The notes under the pieces: model-generated
Databases searched by the model: none
Told to the model about the DNA's origin: nothing
The model's input: only the letters and a program-made list of their open reading frames with translations
NCBI GenBank assembly: GCA_002305315.1
Contig: DBQQ01000052.1
Coordinates: 208,082 to 266,147, forward strand
From: Clostridiales bacterium UBA1390
Lineage (GTDB): Bacteria > Bacillota > Clostridia > Lachnospirales > Bianqueaceae
Direction: 5' to 3'
DNA length: 58,066 nt
Shown here: positions 6,706 to 14,892 of the stretch, in pieces
Layout: the number at the start of each line of letters is the position of its first letter
Numbering within the stretch: the first letter of the stretch is position 1
Made by a program: the position numbers and the translations under genes

Positions 6706-7451
6706 AGGGCTGCTTTTTCGATACGGGAGACCTGTGCCTGACTGATATGGATTTCCTCGGAGACCTCCATCTGCGTTTTTCCCTTGAAAAAGCGAAGATT
6801 CAGGATTTTTCGTTCACGTTCACCCAGTTGCTCCATCGCTTCGCTCAGTGCGATATGCTGTAGCCAGTCTTCATTCGTATTCTTATCGTCGCGAATCTGA
6901 TCCATGACATAGAGAGCGTCCCCGTCATCATGAAAGACAGGCTCGTACAGGGAAATTGGATCCTGTATGGCGTCCAGGGCAAAGACCACATCTTCCTTAG
7001 GAAGATCCAGCGCCTTGGCAATCTCCTCGATAGTCGGTTCCTCGCCCTTCTCCCGTGTGATGGCCTCCCGTACCTGAAGTGCTTTGTAGGCGATGTCCCG
7101 AAGAGAACGGCTGACGCGCATGGGGCTGTTGTCCCGTAGATATCGGCGGATTTCTCCGATAATCATGGGGACAGCATAGGTGGAAAATCGAACGTTCTGG
7201 CTCAGATCGAAGTTATCAATGGATTTGATGAGACCGATACATCCCACCTGAAATAGATCATCTGCATTTTCGCCGCGATTATAGAACCGTTGAATGATGC
7301 GCAGGACCAAACGTAAATTTCCGCGGATAAATTCTTCTCTGGCCTGCATGTCTCCTTGCTGAATGCGTTCAAAAAGCGCGCATTTTTCCTCGTGCGTAAG
7401 AGTCGGAAGTTTTGCGGTATTGACGCCGCAGATCTCTACTTTGTTCATCAT
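6681..7451 (-). CDS. sigG: Forespore sigma factor SigG
   Basis: SigG directs late gene expression in the forespore. The N-terminus K-V-E-I-C-G-V-N-T-A-K-L-P is diagnostic. Region 2 (D-D-L-F-Q-V-G-C-I-G-L-I-K-S-I-D) and region 4 (Q-M-E-V-S-E-E-I-H-I-S-Q-A-Q-V-S-R-I-E) are intact; the product is 256 aa. The start is one of two adjacent ATGs (7451 or 7448), with AGGAGG at 7466-7461. An earlier in-frame TTG overlaps this ribosome binding site and is not used. In Bacillus sigG follows sigE; here the two lie about 49 kb apart. A candidate SigF/SigG promoter lies at 7481-7510. Confidence 0.96.
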   Translation of the reverse strand: MMNKVEICGVNTAKLPTLTHEEKCALFERIQQGDMQAREEFIRGNLRLVLRIIQRFYNRGENADDLFQVGCIGLIKSIDNFDLSQNVRFSTYAVPMIIGEIRRYLRDNSPMRVSRSLRDIAYKALQVREAITREKGEEPTIEEIAKALDLPKEDVVFALDAIQDPISLYEPVFHDDGDALYVMDQIRDDKNTNEDWLQHIALSEAMEQLGERERKILNLRFFKGKTQMEVSEEIHISQAQVSRIEKAALKEMRKWL

Positions 7452-7480
7452 GAATCCCAACCTCCTAATACTTACACATC

Positions 7481-7510
7481 TAGCTTGGACAGAAGTAAAA
7501 GAAAATATAC
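7481..7510 (-). promoter_or_regulatory. Candidate SigF/SigG-type promoter of sigG
   Basis: On the minus strand GTATA (7510-7506) and CAAGCTA (7487-7481) are 18 bp apart, close to the forespore promoter consensus of a G-x-A-T-A type -35 and a C-A-T-x-x-T-A type -10. This fits forespore expression and autoactivation of sigG. Confidence 0.5.
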
Positions 7511-7579
7511 AGGGATTTTCAAAAAAAGCTTGACGAAAAGATAAGATTGTGGTAATATACTATCGTTGCTGTTGCAAAT

Positions 7580-7663
7580 GCGGATATGGCGGAATTGGCA
7601 GACGCGCATGGTTCAGGTCCATGTGGGGGCAACTTCATGCAGGTTCGACTCCTGTTATCCGCA
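7580..7663 (+). tRNA. tRNA-Leu (anticodon CAG)
   Basis: Acceptor arms GCGGATA (7580-7586) and TATCCGC (7656-7662) pair, with discriminator A. The anticodon stem CATGG/CCATG encloses TTCAGGT, giving anticodon CAG. A long variable arm marks a class II tRNA, and the T-loop GGTTCGACTCC is normal. CCA is not encoded. Confidence 0.95.
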
Positions 7664-7665
7664 TA

Positions 7666-7711
7666 AAAAGGGCTTATGAAAATCGTAGTTTTGGTTTTCA
7701 TAAGCCCTTTT
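7666..7711 (+). terminator. Terminator after tRNA-Leu
   Basis: A 17-bp perfect stem (AAAAGGGCTTATGAAAA and its complement) with a T run, 2 nt after the tRNA. Confidence 0.85.
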
Positions 7712-7746
7712 CACGATATATGAAAAAGCTAGAGTGCTTTGTGTAT

Positions 7747-7793
7747 AAAAAAGGCTATGAAAAACGATTTTTCGCGTTTCATAGCCTTTTTTT
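7747..7793 (-). terminator. Terminator of the HdeD-like gene, second of two similar hairpins
   Basis: The stem AAAGGCTATGAAA pairs with TTTCATAGCCTTT and has T runs on both strands. It lies 3 bp past the stop of the minus-strand gene at 7796. Its arms resemble those of the tRNA terminator just upstream, which suggests local duplication. Confidence 0.8.
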
Positions 7794-7795
7794 GA

Positions 7796-8407
7796 TTATT
7801 CGTCCAATGTTTTGGAAGCAGGAGCGGTCCGAACATTCTTGCGAGCAGCTCCATTCTTGCCAAGTCGCAGTTCAATGAAGATTTCTGTCGCAATTACAGC
7901 AGCGGCAGAATAAATCAGGCTGAGTCCTGTCAGGATCAGCGAACCATCCAATCCTAATGCTAACATGGCGGTACGACTTGTAGCTAATAGAATGATACTG
8001 AGCACCAAACCAACGAGGGATAAGATACCGATGATCCACCAGTCTGCCACATGTGCCTTATATAAGTCATAGGTTCGCTGCAGCATCATGAACGTGGCGA
8101 AGCATACGACCAGGCAGAGCAGGAAAGGAAACAAGAAAATGATCTGCGTATTCTCTGCAATCACTGCGATGCCAGTGACGATTAGGAATAGGCCGATGGC
8201 CAGATTCAGCGGAGGCAGCCCCACCTTTTTTGTATCCTTAAAGTAGGTCATCAGACGAAGACCGCCGATACAGATCAAACCTAGCGCCAGCAGAATGCAG
8301 ATGAATCGCAAAATGAATACGGGCCAGATCAGGATCAGAAGGCCGATGGCTACCGCGGCGATGCAGGCAATCAAGGTAGGCGTCTTAACGGATTTTAATA
8401 GATTCAT
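7796..8407 (-). CDS. HdeD-like (DUF308) membrane protein
   Basis: This 203-aa protein has six hydrophobic segments in repeated pairs with short loops, as in DUF308/HdeD proteins: I-A-A-V-A-I-G-L-L-I-L-I-W-P near the start, L-A-I-G-L-F-L-I-V-T-G in the middle and G-I-L-S-L-V-G-L-V-L-S-I-I-L-L-A later. HdeD is linked to acid resistance in E. coli, but in Firmicutes the function is not known. It follows degV on the same strand with a 42-bp gap and may share its transcript. Confidence 0.75.
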   Translation of the reverse strand: MNLLKSVKTPTLIACIAAVAIGLLILIWPVFILRFICILLALGLICIGGLRLMTYFKDTKKVGLPPLNLAIGLFLIVTGIAVIAENTQIIFLFPFLLCLVVCFATFMMLQRTYDLYKAHVADWWIIGILSLVGLVLSIILLATSRTAMLALGLDGSLILTGLSLIYSAAAVIATEIFIELRLGKNGAARKNVRTAPASKTLDE

Positions 8408-8449
8408 GATAAAACTCTCCTTTGATGATATGTAGATGAAAGCTTGCCA

Positions 8450-9292
8450 TTATTGGCGAAAAAACAGAATCCCGAGTGTATTAGGGCCACAGTGGCTAGA
8501 AACCGTGCAGCCAGCTTTCGTAATCAGGATTTCCTTAAAATCCCCGTATCGCAGTACCTGTTGCCGTACCAGTTCTACTGGAGCAGAATCTGGACAGGTG
8601 TGGGTAATAAAGATGCGGGAAGTATCTAGATCTGTTCGCCCTTCCAGGCGATCCCGCACATAAGACACACAGGCTTTCTCGAAAGAACCGCGAAACTTCT
8701 TGCCTACGCTCATTTTGCCATCCCGCACCTCGATACAGGGTTTCAGATGAAGCAGTGAGGCGCCAAGTGCAGCCACGGAGGAACAACGCCCTCCTTTCTG
8801 TAGATAGGTCAGTGTATCAATGATAAAACTCGCTTCCACCTTTTCCGTCAATGTCGCTAGCTCGCGAACGATATCCTGCGGCGGCATACCGGAACGAGCC
8901 ATCTCTACCGCGCACATTACCAGAAGGCCGATGCCGGTGGAGAGATTACGAGAATCCACCACATAAACATTCGGAAATTCCTCTGCGGCCAGGCAGGCGT
9001 TCTGATAACAGCTGGAAAAATCCATGCTGATATTCAGATGAATGACAGCATCATACTGTTTTGACAGACGGCCAAAAATCTCTTGATAATCAGATACATT
9101 TACGGCTGCCGTCTTACAGAGATGCCCTGTTTTTTCAAAATGACGGAATATGTTATCTGGAGAATATCCGACGCCATCTCGGAAGGTCGCATTATCTTCA
9201 ATGACGTATAATGGGATAATCTCCACATCCAGCTCCCGAACTAATTCGGGAGACAGATCGCAGGTGCTGTCAGCGGTGATTTTGATATTCAT
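8450..9292 (-). CDS. DegV-family fatty-acid-binding protein
   Basis: The 280-aa protein has the DegV signature: I-T-A-D-S-T-C-D-L at the start, the T-A-A-V-N-V-S-D-Y block that binds the carboxylate and the D-S-R-N-L-S-T-G-I-G-L loop. The family binds fatty acids; related FakB proteins present them to the kinase FakA for phosphorylation and entry into phospholipids. No fakA is nearby. Length is normal. It is driven by a promoter containing a palindrome at 9326-9354. Confidence 0.9.
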   Translation of the reverse strand: MNIKITADSTCDLSPELVRELDVEIIPLYVIEDNATFRDGVGYSPDNIFRHFEKTGHLCKTAAVNVSDYQEIFGRLSKQYDAVIHLNISMDFSSCYQNACLAAEEFPNVYVVDSRNLSTGIGLLVMCAVEMARSGMPPQDIVRELATLTEKVEASFIIDTLTYLQKGGRCSSVAALGASLLHLKPCIEVRDGKMSVGKKFRGSFEKACVSYVRDRLEGRTDLDTSRIFITHTCPDSAPVELVRQQVLRYGDFKEILITKAGCTVSSHCGPNTLGILFFRQ

Positions 9293-9325
9293 ACCACTTT
9301 CCTCCCATATTACTACGATGGTTCC

Positions 9326-9354
9326 ATTTTAACACGAAAACTTTCGTTTGTAAA
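9326..9354 (-). promoter_or_regulatory. degV promoter with a palindromic operator in the spacer
   Basis: On the minus strand TTTACA (9354-9349) and TAAAAT (9331-9326) are 17 bp apart. The spacer holds the palindrome ACGAAA-AC-TTTCGT (9334-9347), placed where a repressor would block polymerase. Confidence 0.55.
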
Positions 9355-9452
9355 CAAGAACTATAAAATTTAATATTTTGTAATGGGACGAAAAGAAAAG
9401 GGCAATGGGTCATAATAAAGAATCGTTATCCGATAAAAATAAGTATTAAGTA

Positions 9453-9481
9453 TTGCAAAAGCGGGGAAACCATGATATAAT
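9453..9481 (+). promoter_or_regulatory. Promoter of the pyruvate formate-lyase locus
   Basis: TTGCAA (9453-9458), a 17-bp spacer and TATAAT (9476-9481). The expected transcription start is near 9488, exactly where the pseudoknot-like leader begins. Confidence 0.8.
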
Positions 9482-9487
9482 ACCCAT

Positions 9488-9535
9488 GTATTCAGAAGGT
9501 GCCCCTGAAATACGCACCGAGGAAAGCGGCGGCAC
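9488..9535 (+). promoter_or_regulatory. Predicted H-type pseudoknot at the 5' end of the pfl leader
   Basis: GTATTCAG (9488-9495) pairs with CTGAAATAC (9505-9513, one bulge), while GGTGC between those arms (9498-9502) pairs with GCACC (9514-9518), which directly follows. This is a compact H-type pseudoknot whose two helices can stack. GTGCC (9499-9503) can instead pair with GGCAC (9531-9535), an alternative fold. No T run follows, so control of translation or RNA stability is more likely than termination. I could not match it to a known riboswitch class from memory. Confidence 0.5.
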
Positions 9536-9571
9536 TTATATTAAAAAACAACAGTAGAGAGGAGAACTCGC

Positions 9572-11644
9572 ATGGCAGAGAAGTGGCGGCAGGAGTGGGA
9601 CGGTTTTACCCCCGGTCGTTGGAATAGGGGGTCTGTAAATGTTCGTGATTTTATTCAGCACAATTACACGCCCTATGATGGAAACGAAGATTTTCTGAAA
9701 GGTCCGACAATCGCGACAAAGAAGTTGTGGGATCAGGTGATGGAATTGTCTCGGCAGGAGAGAGAAGCTGGCGGTGTTTTAGACATGGATACCCAAATTA
9801 TCTCCACAATTACTTCTCATGGACCGGGATATCTGGATAAAGATCTGGAGACGATCGTAGGCTTCCAGACAGACAAGCCATTCAAACGCTCTTTACAGCC
9901 CTTTGGCGGCATCCGTATGGCACAGAATGCCTGCCACGAGAATGGATATGAGGTAGATCCTAAGGTTGTAGAGATCTTTACCAAGTATCGGAAAACGCAT
10001 AATCAGGGCGTTTTTGATGTATATACGCCGGAGATGCGTCTGGCTCGTAAGTCGGCCATCATCACCGGATTGCCCGATGCCTATGGCAGAGGTCGTATCA
10101 TCGGTGATTATCGTCGGGTCGCTCTATATGGAGTGGACTGGCTGATTGAAGATAAGAAGCATCAGTTGGCCACCTCACTGGCTCGGATGACTTCAGAGAA
10201 TATTCGCCTGCGAGAAGAGCTGGCAGATCAGCTGCGAGCTTTGGATGAATTGAAAGAGTTGGGCCGGATCTATGGATTCGACATCAGCAGACCAGCGGCG
10301 AACGCGCAGGAAGCGATTCAGTGGCTGTATTTCGGATATCTGGCTGCGGTAAAAGAACAGAATGGGGCGGCCATGAGCCTGGGACGTACGTCCACGTTCG
10401 TTGACATCTATATTCAAAGAGACTTGGAGAAGGGCCTGATCACCGAAGAACAGGCGCAGGAGTATGTGGATCATTTCATCATGAAGCTGCGTCTGGTGAA
10501 GTTTGCGAGAACACCGGAATACAATGAGCTGTTTTCGGGAGATCCCACCTGGGTGACGGAGTCCATCGGCGGTATCGGCGTGGATGGACGTCATATGGTG
10601 ACGAAGACATCCTTCCGGTATCTGAATACATTGAATAACCTGGGAAGTGCGCCGGAGCCCAATATGACTGTGCTCTGGTCCACCCGACTGCCTCGGCCGT
10701 TTAAGGAATTCTGCGCGAAGATGTCGATTCGCACCTCTTCGATTCAGTATGAGAATGACGACCTGATGCGTCCGGTGCATGGAGACGACTATGCGATTGC
10801 CTGCTGCGTATCTTCTATGCGGGTAGGTAAGGAGATGCAGTTCTTCGGCGCCAGAGCGAACCTGGCGAAGTGCCTGCTGTACGCGATCAATGGCGGCGTG
10901 GACGAGCGTATGAAGGTGCAGGTAGGTCCGAAGTATCGTCCGGTAGAAGGCGACTATCTGGATTATGATGATGTCATGAGCAAGTATGACGATATGATGG
11001 AATGGCTGGCAGGACTGTATGTGAATACCCTGAATGTGATCCATTATATGCATGATAAATATTGCTATGAGAAGCTGCAGATGGCGCTGCATGATCGGGA
11101 AGTGAAGCGGTATTTCGCAACCGGTATCGCAGGACTGTCCGTGGTGGCGGATTCTCTGAGCGCGATCAAGTATGCGAAGGTCAAGGCCATTCGGGATGAG
11201 GATGGCATTGTGGTGGATTATGAGATCGAGGGCGATTATCCGAAGTATGGTAACAATGATGACCGGGTGGATGACATCGCGGTGAATATTGTCCGGACTT
11301 TCATGGATAAGATTCGGAAGCATCATACGTATAGAGACAGTGTGCCCACCATGTCGATTCTGACGATCACGTCCAATGTGGTATATGGCAAAAAGACAGG
11401 AAATACGCCGGATGGCCGAAAGATGGGACAGCCTCTGGCGCCGGGTGCGAACCCCATGCATGGGCGGGATACCCATGGCGCAGCGGCCTCGCTTTCGTCA
11501 GTGGCGAAGCTGCCTTTCCGCCATGCGCAGGATGGTATTTCCAATACATTCTCCATCGTGCCGGATGCTTTGGGTAAGGATGATCGGCTCTTCATGGGAG
11601 ACATCGACCTGGATCTTTTACGGCAGGAGGCGCAGGATGAGTGA
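9572..11644 (+). CDS. pflB: Pyruvate formate-lyase catalytic protein lacking its glycyl-radical domain
   Basis: The enzyme converts pyruvate and CoA to acetyl-CoA and formate. This 690-aa protein aligns with ordinary PFL from its N-terminus through G-A-N-P-M-H-G-R-D and [13 protein letters not shown], and keeps the catalytic pair C411-C412 in [11 protein letters not shown]. It then stops at residue 690, where normal PFL continues for about 60 residues with the glycyl-radical loop. That part is encoded separately at 11868-12107. GAGAGGAG precedes the start. The stop overlaps the next small gene by 8 bp. The two parts must presumably associate to give activity. Confidence 0.93.
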   Translation: MAEKWRQEWDGFTPGRWNRGSVNVRDFIQHNYTPYDGNEDFLKGPTIATKKLWDQVMELSRQEREAGGVLDMDTQIISTITSHGPGYLDKDLETIVGFQTDKPFKRSLQPFGGIRMAQNACHENGYEVDPKVVEIFTKYRKTHNQGVFDVYTPEMRLARKSAIITGLPDAYGRGRIIGDYRRVALYGVDWLIEDKKHQLATSLARMTSENIRLREELADQLRALDELKELGRIYGFDISRPAANAQEAIQWLYFGYLAAVKEQNGAAMSLGRTSTFVDIYIQRDLEKGLITEEQAQEYVDHFIMKLRLVKFARTPEYNELFSGDPTWVTESIGGIGVDGRHMVTKTSFRYLNTLNNLGSAPEPNMTVLWSTRLPRPFKEFCAKMSIRTSSIQYENDDLMRPVHGDDYAIACCVSSMRVGKEMQFFGARANLAKCLLYAINGGVDERMKVQVGPKYRPVEGDYLDYDDVMSKYDDMMEWLAGLYVNTLNVIHYMHDKYCYEKLQMALHDREVKRYFATGIAGLSVVADSLSAIKYAKVKAIRDEDGIVVDYEIEGDYPKYGNNDDRVDDIAVNIVRTFMDKIRKHHTYRDSVPTMSILTITSNVVYGKKTGNTPDGRKMGQPLAPGANPMHGRDTHGAAASLSSVAKLPFRHAQDGISNTFSIVPDALGKDDRLFMGDIDLDLLRQEAQDE

Positions 11645-11855
11645 GCGTCTGACAGAACAGGAGGCTGCCAGACGGATGGCAGCCATGCTGGATCAGATGA
11701 TTCAGGGCGGCAGCCAGCATGTGAGAGTACAGGTGGATGATGTTTCAGGGCCTGTACAGGTCGAGACAACACGCAGTACCGAATGCATGGGTGGGGATCA
11801 GGCGTGCCGGATTCCTACCCTGCATCGGGGGATAGATGATGAGGAACAGGAATAG
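11637..11855 (+). CDS. 72-aa protein inserted between the two halves of split PFL
   Basis: It begins at ATG 11637, overlapping the pflB stop (ATGAGTGA), and ends 12 bp before the glycyl-radical gene. The first third is a charged helix ([18 protein letters not shown]), the middle is beta-like (V-R-V-Q-V-D-D-V), and C50 and C57 lie in the tail. I recognise no family. Overlapping genes on both sides suggest it is made in step with the enzyme; a linker, chaperone or stability factor for the split enzyme is possible. It is not a remnant of PFL sequence that I can recognise. Confidence 0.7.
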   Translation: MSERLTEQEAARRMAAMLDQMIQGGSQHVRVQVDDVSGPVQVETTRSTECMGGDQACRIPTLHRGIDDEEQE

Positions 11856-11867
11856 GAGGTAACTGAA

Positions 11868-12107
11868 ATGGATGCACAGAAACAAGTAGACAACTTGGTG
11901 GAACTGTTAGATGGTTATGTGGAAAAGGGCGGACATCATCTGAATGTCAATGTCCTGAATCGGGAGACACTGATCGATGCGCAGAAGCATCCCGAGAAAT
12001 ATCCGCAGCTGACGATTCGGGTATCCGGATATGCGGTGAACTTCAACAAGCTGACGAAGGAACAGCAGGACGACGTCATCTCCAGAACTTTCCATCAGAG
12101 TATCTGA
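11868..12107 (+). CDS. Free glycyl-radical domain of pyruvate formate-lyase
   Basis: This 79-aa protein matches the C-terminal domain of [22 protein letters not shown], then the radical loop R-V-S-G-Y-A-V-N-F with the radical glycine at residue 54, and the terminal V-I-S-R-T-F-H-Q-S. It is like the stand-alone GrcA/YfiD protein that repairs oxygen-cleaved PFL in E. coli. Here, however, the main enzyme has no such domain, so this protein must supply it. A good ribosome binding site (TAGGAGGTAA) precedes it. PflA, downstream, would install the radical. Confidence 0.93.
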   Translation: MDAQKQVDNLVELLDGYVEKGGHHLNVNVLNRETLIDAQKHPEKYPQLTIRVSGYAVNFNKLTKEQQDDVISRTFHQSI

Positions 12108-12116
12108 AGCGTATAG

Positions 12117-12148
12117 GGGCTGTTGCAAATCTGCAACAGCCCTTTATT
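12117..12148 (+). terminator. Terminator or attenuator between the glycyl-radical gene and pflA
   Basis: GGGCTGTTGC pairs with GCAACAGCCC around a 6-nt loop and is followed by TTTATTTC. It lies between the glycyl-radical gene and pflA and probably lets only part of the transcript continue, so that little activase is made per enzyme. Confidence 0.8.
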
Positions 12149-12170
12149 TCATTAAGAGGAGGCGTGCTTC

Positions 12171-12920
12171 ATGGCGGAGTTGGTCGGTTATATACATTCG
12201 ACGGAATCCTTTGGGACGGTAGATGGGCCTGGGATTCGGTACGTGGTCTTTATGCAGGGATGTCCCATGCGATGCCTGTACTGTCATAATCCGGATTCTT
12301 GGGCCATAGGAAAAGGAGAAGCGAGGAGCGCGGAGGAAATCATCAGCGAGATCCGGAAGTATCGGCCCTTCCTGAAAAATGGCGGTCTGACAGTCAGCGG
12401 CGGAGAGCCCATGCTGCAGCAGGAGTTTGTGACGCATCTGTTCGAACTCGCACGGAAAGAGGGCATTCATACAGCGCTCGACACGTCGGGCATTCTGTTT
12501 GATCCCATACATCCGGAGAAGGTGGACCCGCTGCTGCGCGTGACCGATCTGGTGCTCCTTGACATCAAGCATATTGATGAAGAAGAGCATAGAAAGCTGA
12601 CAGGGCATTCTAACCGGAACATTCTTGCGTTTGCCAAGTATTTGCGTGACCAGAAGATTCCCGTCTGGATCCGGCATGTGGTAGTGCCGGGCATCACGGA
12701 GGATCCCAGATGGCTGCGCAGATTGGGCGCATTTCTGGCAGAATTGGATAATATGAAGGCGCTGGATGTTCTTCCATATCATACGATGGGAAAGGTGAAA
12801 TACGAGAAGATGGGAATCCCCTATCCGTTAGGAGACACCCCTGCGCTGACAAAGGAAGCCGCAATCCAGGCGCGAAGTGAGATCATTAAAGGAATCAAAG
12901 AGTATTTTAAGCAACGATAA
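12171..12920 (+). CDS. pflA: Pyruvate formate-lyase activating enzyme (radical SAM)
   Basis: PflA uses a 4Fe-4S cluster and S-adenosylmethionine to create the glycyl radical on PFL. The 249-aa product has the cluster motif C-P-M-R-C-L-Y-C-H-N-P-D (CX3CX2C), the T-V-S-G-G-E-P-M SAM site and the H-V-V-V-P-G-I-T block, all typical of PflA at normal length. AGAGGAGG precedes the start. It lies just after the split PFL genes. Confidence 0.96.
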   Translation: MAELVGYIHSTESFGTVDGPGIRYVVFMQGCPMRCLYCHNPDSWAIGKGEARSAEEIISEIRKYRPFLKNGGLTVSGGEPMLQQEFVTHLFELARKEGIHTALDTSGILFDPIHPEKVDPLLRVTDLVLLDIKHIDEEEHRKLTGHSNRNILAFAKYLRDQKIPVWIRHVVVPGITEDPRWLRRLGAFLAELDNMKALDVLPYHTMGKVKYEKMGIPYPLGDTPALTKEAAIQARSEIIKGIKEYFKQR

Positions 12921-12949
12921 ACACCGATGTCAAAATCGGTGTTTTTTGT
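12920..12949 (+). terminator. Terminator of the pfl locus
   Basis: AACACCGAT pairs with ATCGGTGTT around a 6-nt loop, followed by a run of six Ts. Confidence 0.85.
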
Positions 12950-13044
12950 ATGGAAGTATAATGTCAAAATGCACAAAAAATGGCTGGGAAAATTGGAAGA
13001 AACGACAAAAGTGAAGCGAAGAATGAGATTTTTAAAAAGAATCG

Positions 13045-13073
13045 TTGACAATTTATACAAGAACAATTAAAAT
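13045..13073 (+). promoter_or_regulatory. Promoter of the sugar transporter operon
   Basis: TTGACA (13045-13050), a 17-bp spacer and TAAAAT (13068-13073), about 63 bp before the lipoprotein gene. Confidence 0.65.
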
Positions 13074-13135
13074 TAGATTCATCCAAAAGCTTGTTCGTGG
13101 AGAACAAGTAATCCAAGATAGGGGGTAAAACCAAC

Positions 13136-14809
13136 ATGAAAAAGTTTGTGTCATTGCTTCTTGCGTTGGTTCTGGTTGTTGGCGCACTGGGATGCAGCAG
13201 CGGCGACAATAGTTCGCAGGCGCAAGACAGCAGCACGGGCGCCAGCAGCACGTCAGGAGATAGCGCTGATTCTGCTGGCGAAGAGAGTCAGGCGGAGACG
13301 GAGGAGTTTACATATCCGTTGGCGCCGAATGCGGATGGATCTCTGGCAACCATCACTATGAATAAGGATGATTTTGTCCGGGAAGATCTGCCAGACTATA
13401 CCATCATTGATGGCAAGTCCTATTACTATGCGGACGCACTGGAAGAGGCGACAGGTATCCATGTGGATTGGATTGGTTCTCCCTCGAACCCGCAGGCAAC
13501 CTCTGAGGCAGCGAACCTGTTGATCGTATCCGGTGAGTACCCGGATGTATGGCGTGTCAACTGGGTAACCCATCCCGGCGGACCCACAGGTGCGCTGAAT
13601 GACGGCCTGATCTTGAATCTGAACGAATATTCTGAGTATTGCCCCAATCTGTTCGCTTATTATGACGAGCGTCCCGATGTGAAGAAACTCGTGGTGAACG
13701 ATGACGGCGATATGTATTGCTTCCCGTACATGATCGAGACGGACGCTGCAGGCACTTGGGGGTTGGGGGCAGGCTTCCGTACGGACTGGCTGGCGGATGC
13801 CGGACTGGAGCTTCCTTCTACCGTGGATGAATGGACCGAAGCATTGCAGGCCTTTGTGGACATGGGCAAGGGTGGCCTGAGTTTTGAGGCCCGCTGGCTC
13901 TGGCTGGAGAATTCGGCAGCGAACCTGTCAAATGCGTTTGATACGATGTATGGATTCTATGTTCGTGATGGTCAGGTACAGTATGGTGTACTGGACGAGG
14001 GTTATGGAGAGTTTATCGGTCTGTTGGCGGACTGGTACGCGAATGGACTGCTGGATCCCGACTTCGCGACAGTCGATAAGAGTACCGTTAAGGCAAAATG
14101 GGCAAACTCCGAGTATGGCGCAGTTATGATGCATTCTGGTGATATCGAGAATGGTATCATCGCCAACGAAGGTTCTGACTTCGAGTGCGATACCGTACCT
14201 CCGATGGTCATGAACGAAGGCGACTCCATCGAGTTTGGACATTTCAACGCGAAGTTTAATGGTGGTTTCATGCACTCCGTATCTCCTGGAGAGAACCAAG
14301 AAATCGCGTTGCGCTGGTGTGATTATCTGTATAGCGACGCTGGACGTAAGCTGACCAGCTTCGGTACCGAGGGAATTACCTGGGAAGCCGATGAAGACGG
14401 TAACTGGAAGAACTTTACCGATTTGGTCATGAACAATACCGAGACTACGGATTCTCCGAGTACGATCGTTTATAACTTCGGTTGGAAGACGAACTGGGGA
14501 TATCCGCAGATGCCGGAAGTTCGCGATTACTTCAACTCTGATTTTGTGAATAAGGCGAATGAAGACTTTGCCAGCAATATGACGAACTATTACTATCCAA
14601 CGGTTACACATACTGAGGAAGAAGCAGACCTGATTGCTACGACGTACAATGATATCGAGACCTTTGTACAGGAAGGAATTATGCGGTTCGTTCTGGGTAC
14701 TGACAGCATGGACAACTGGGATTCCTTTACGGATCAGATCCGCAGCTATGGTATCGAAGAAGTGATCGCTGCGAAACAGGCGGCATATGATCGTTTCATG
14801 AGCAGATAA
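13136..14809 (+). CDS. Sugar ABC transporter substrate-binding lipoprotein (LplA-like), copy 1
   Basis: The 557-aa product has a lipoprotein signal peptide with lipobox L-G-C (C20), then an acidic, serine-rich linker to about residue 55, then a large extracellular solute-binding domain of family 1. Typical features include S-G-E-Y-P-D-V-W-R-V-N-W near residue 130 and a C-terminal A-A-K-Q-A-A-Y-D-R. Length and context (two LplB/LplC-type permeases follow) point to uptake of an oligosaccharide, perhaps pectin- or hemicellulose-derived, but the substrate is not known. A paralogue lies after the permeases at 16902. Confidence 0.9.
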   Translation: MKKFVSLLLALVLVVGALGCSSGDNSSQAQDSSTGASSTSGDSADSAGEESQAETEEFTYPLAPNADGSLATITMNKDDFVREDLPDYTIIDGKSYYYADALEEATGIHVDWIGSPSNPQATSEAANLLIVSGEYPDVWRVNWVTHPGGPTGALNDGLILNLNEYSEYCPNLFAYYDERPDVKKLVVNDDGDMYCFPYMIETDAAGTWGLGAGFRTDWLADAGLELPSTVDEWTEALQAFVDMGKGGLSFEARWLWLENSAANLSNAFDTMYGFYVRDGQVQYGVLDEGYGEFIGLLADWYANGLLDPDFATVDKSTVKAKWANSEYGAVMMHSGDIENGIIANEGSDFECDTVPPMVMNEGDSIEFGHFNAKFNGGFMHSVSPGENQEIALRWCDYLYSDAGRKLTSFGTEGITWEADEDGNWKNFTDLVMNNTETTDSPSTIVYNFGWKTNWGYPQMPEVRDYFNSDFVNKANEDFASNMTNYYYPTVTHTEEEADLIATTYNDIETFVQEGIMRFVLGTDSMDNWDSFTDQIRSYGIEEVIAAKQAAYDRFMSR

Positions 14810-14830
14810 TAGAAGATAAGTAAAACAGGG

Positions 14831-14866
14831 GGAGCTGCCAGCATTTGTGCGGCAGCTCCTCTCTAT
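14831..14866 (+). terminator. Hairpin between the binding-protein and permease genes
   Basis: GGAGCTGCC pairs with GGCAGCTCC around an 11-nt loop, with only a weak pyrimidine run after it. Such a hairpin usually protects or attenuates the message so that more binding protein than permease is made. Confidence 0.6.
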
Positions 14867-14892
14867 ACCTGGATTAGATAGGAGGGGTACGG

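Noticed and set aside
9488..9535. Assigning the pfl leader to the ZTP, fluoride, preQ1 or SAM-II riboswitch classes
   Set aside because: The conserved core sequences of these classes, as I recall them, are not present; only the general pseudoknot layout is shared.
11376..11636. N-terminal extension of the 72-aa PFL-locus protein inside pflB
   Set aside because: It is an out-of-frame shadow of conserved PFL sequence; the real start is the ATG at 11637 that overlaps the pflB stop.
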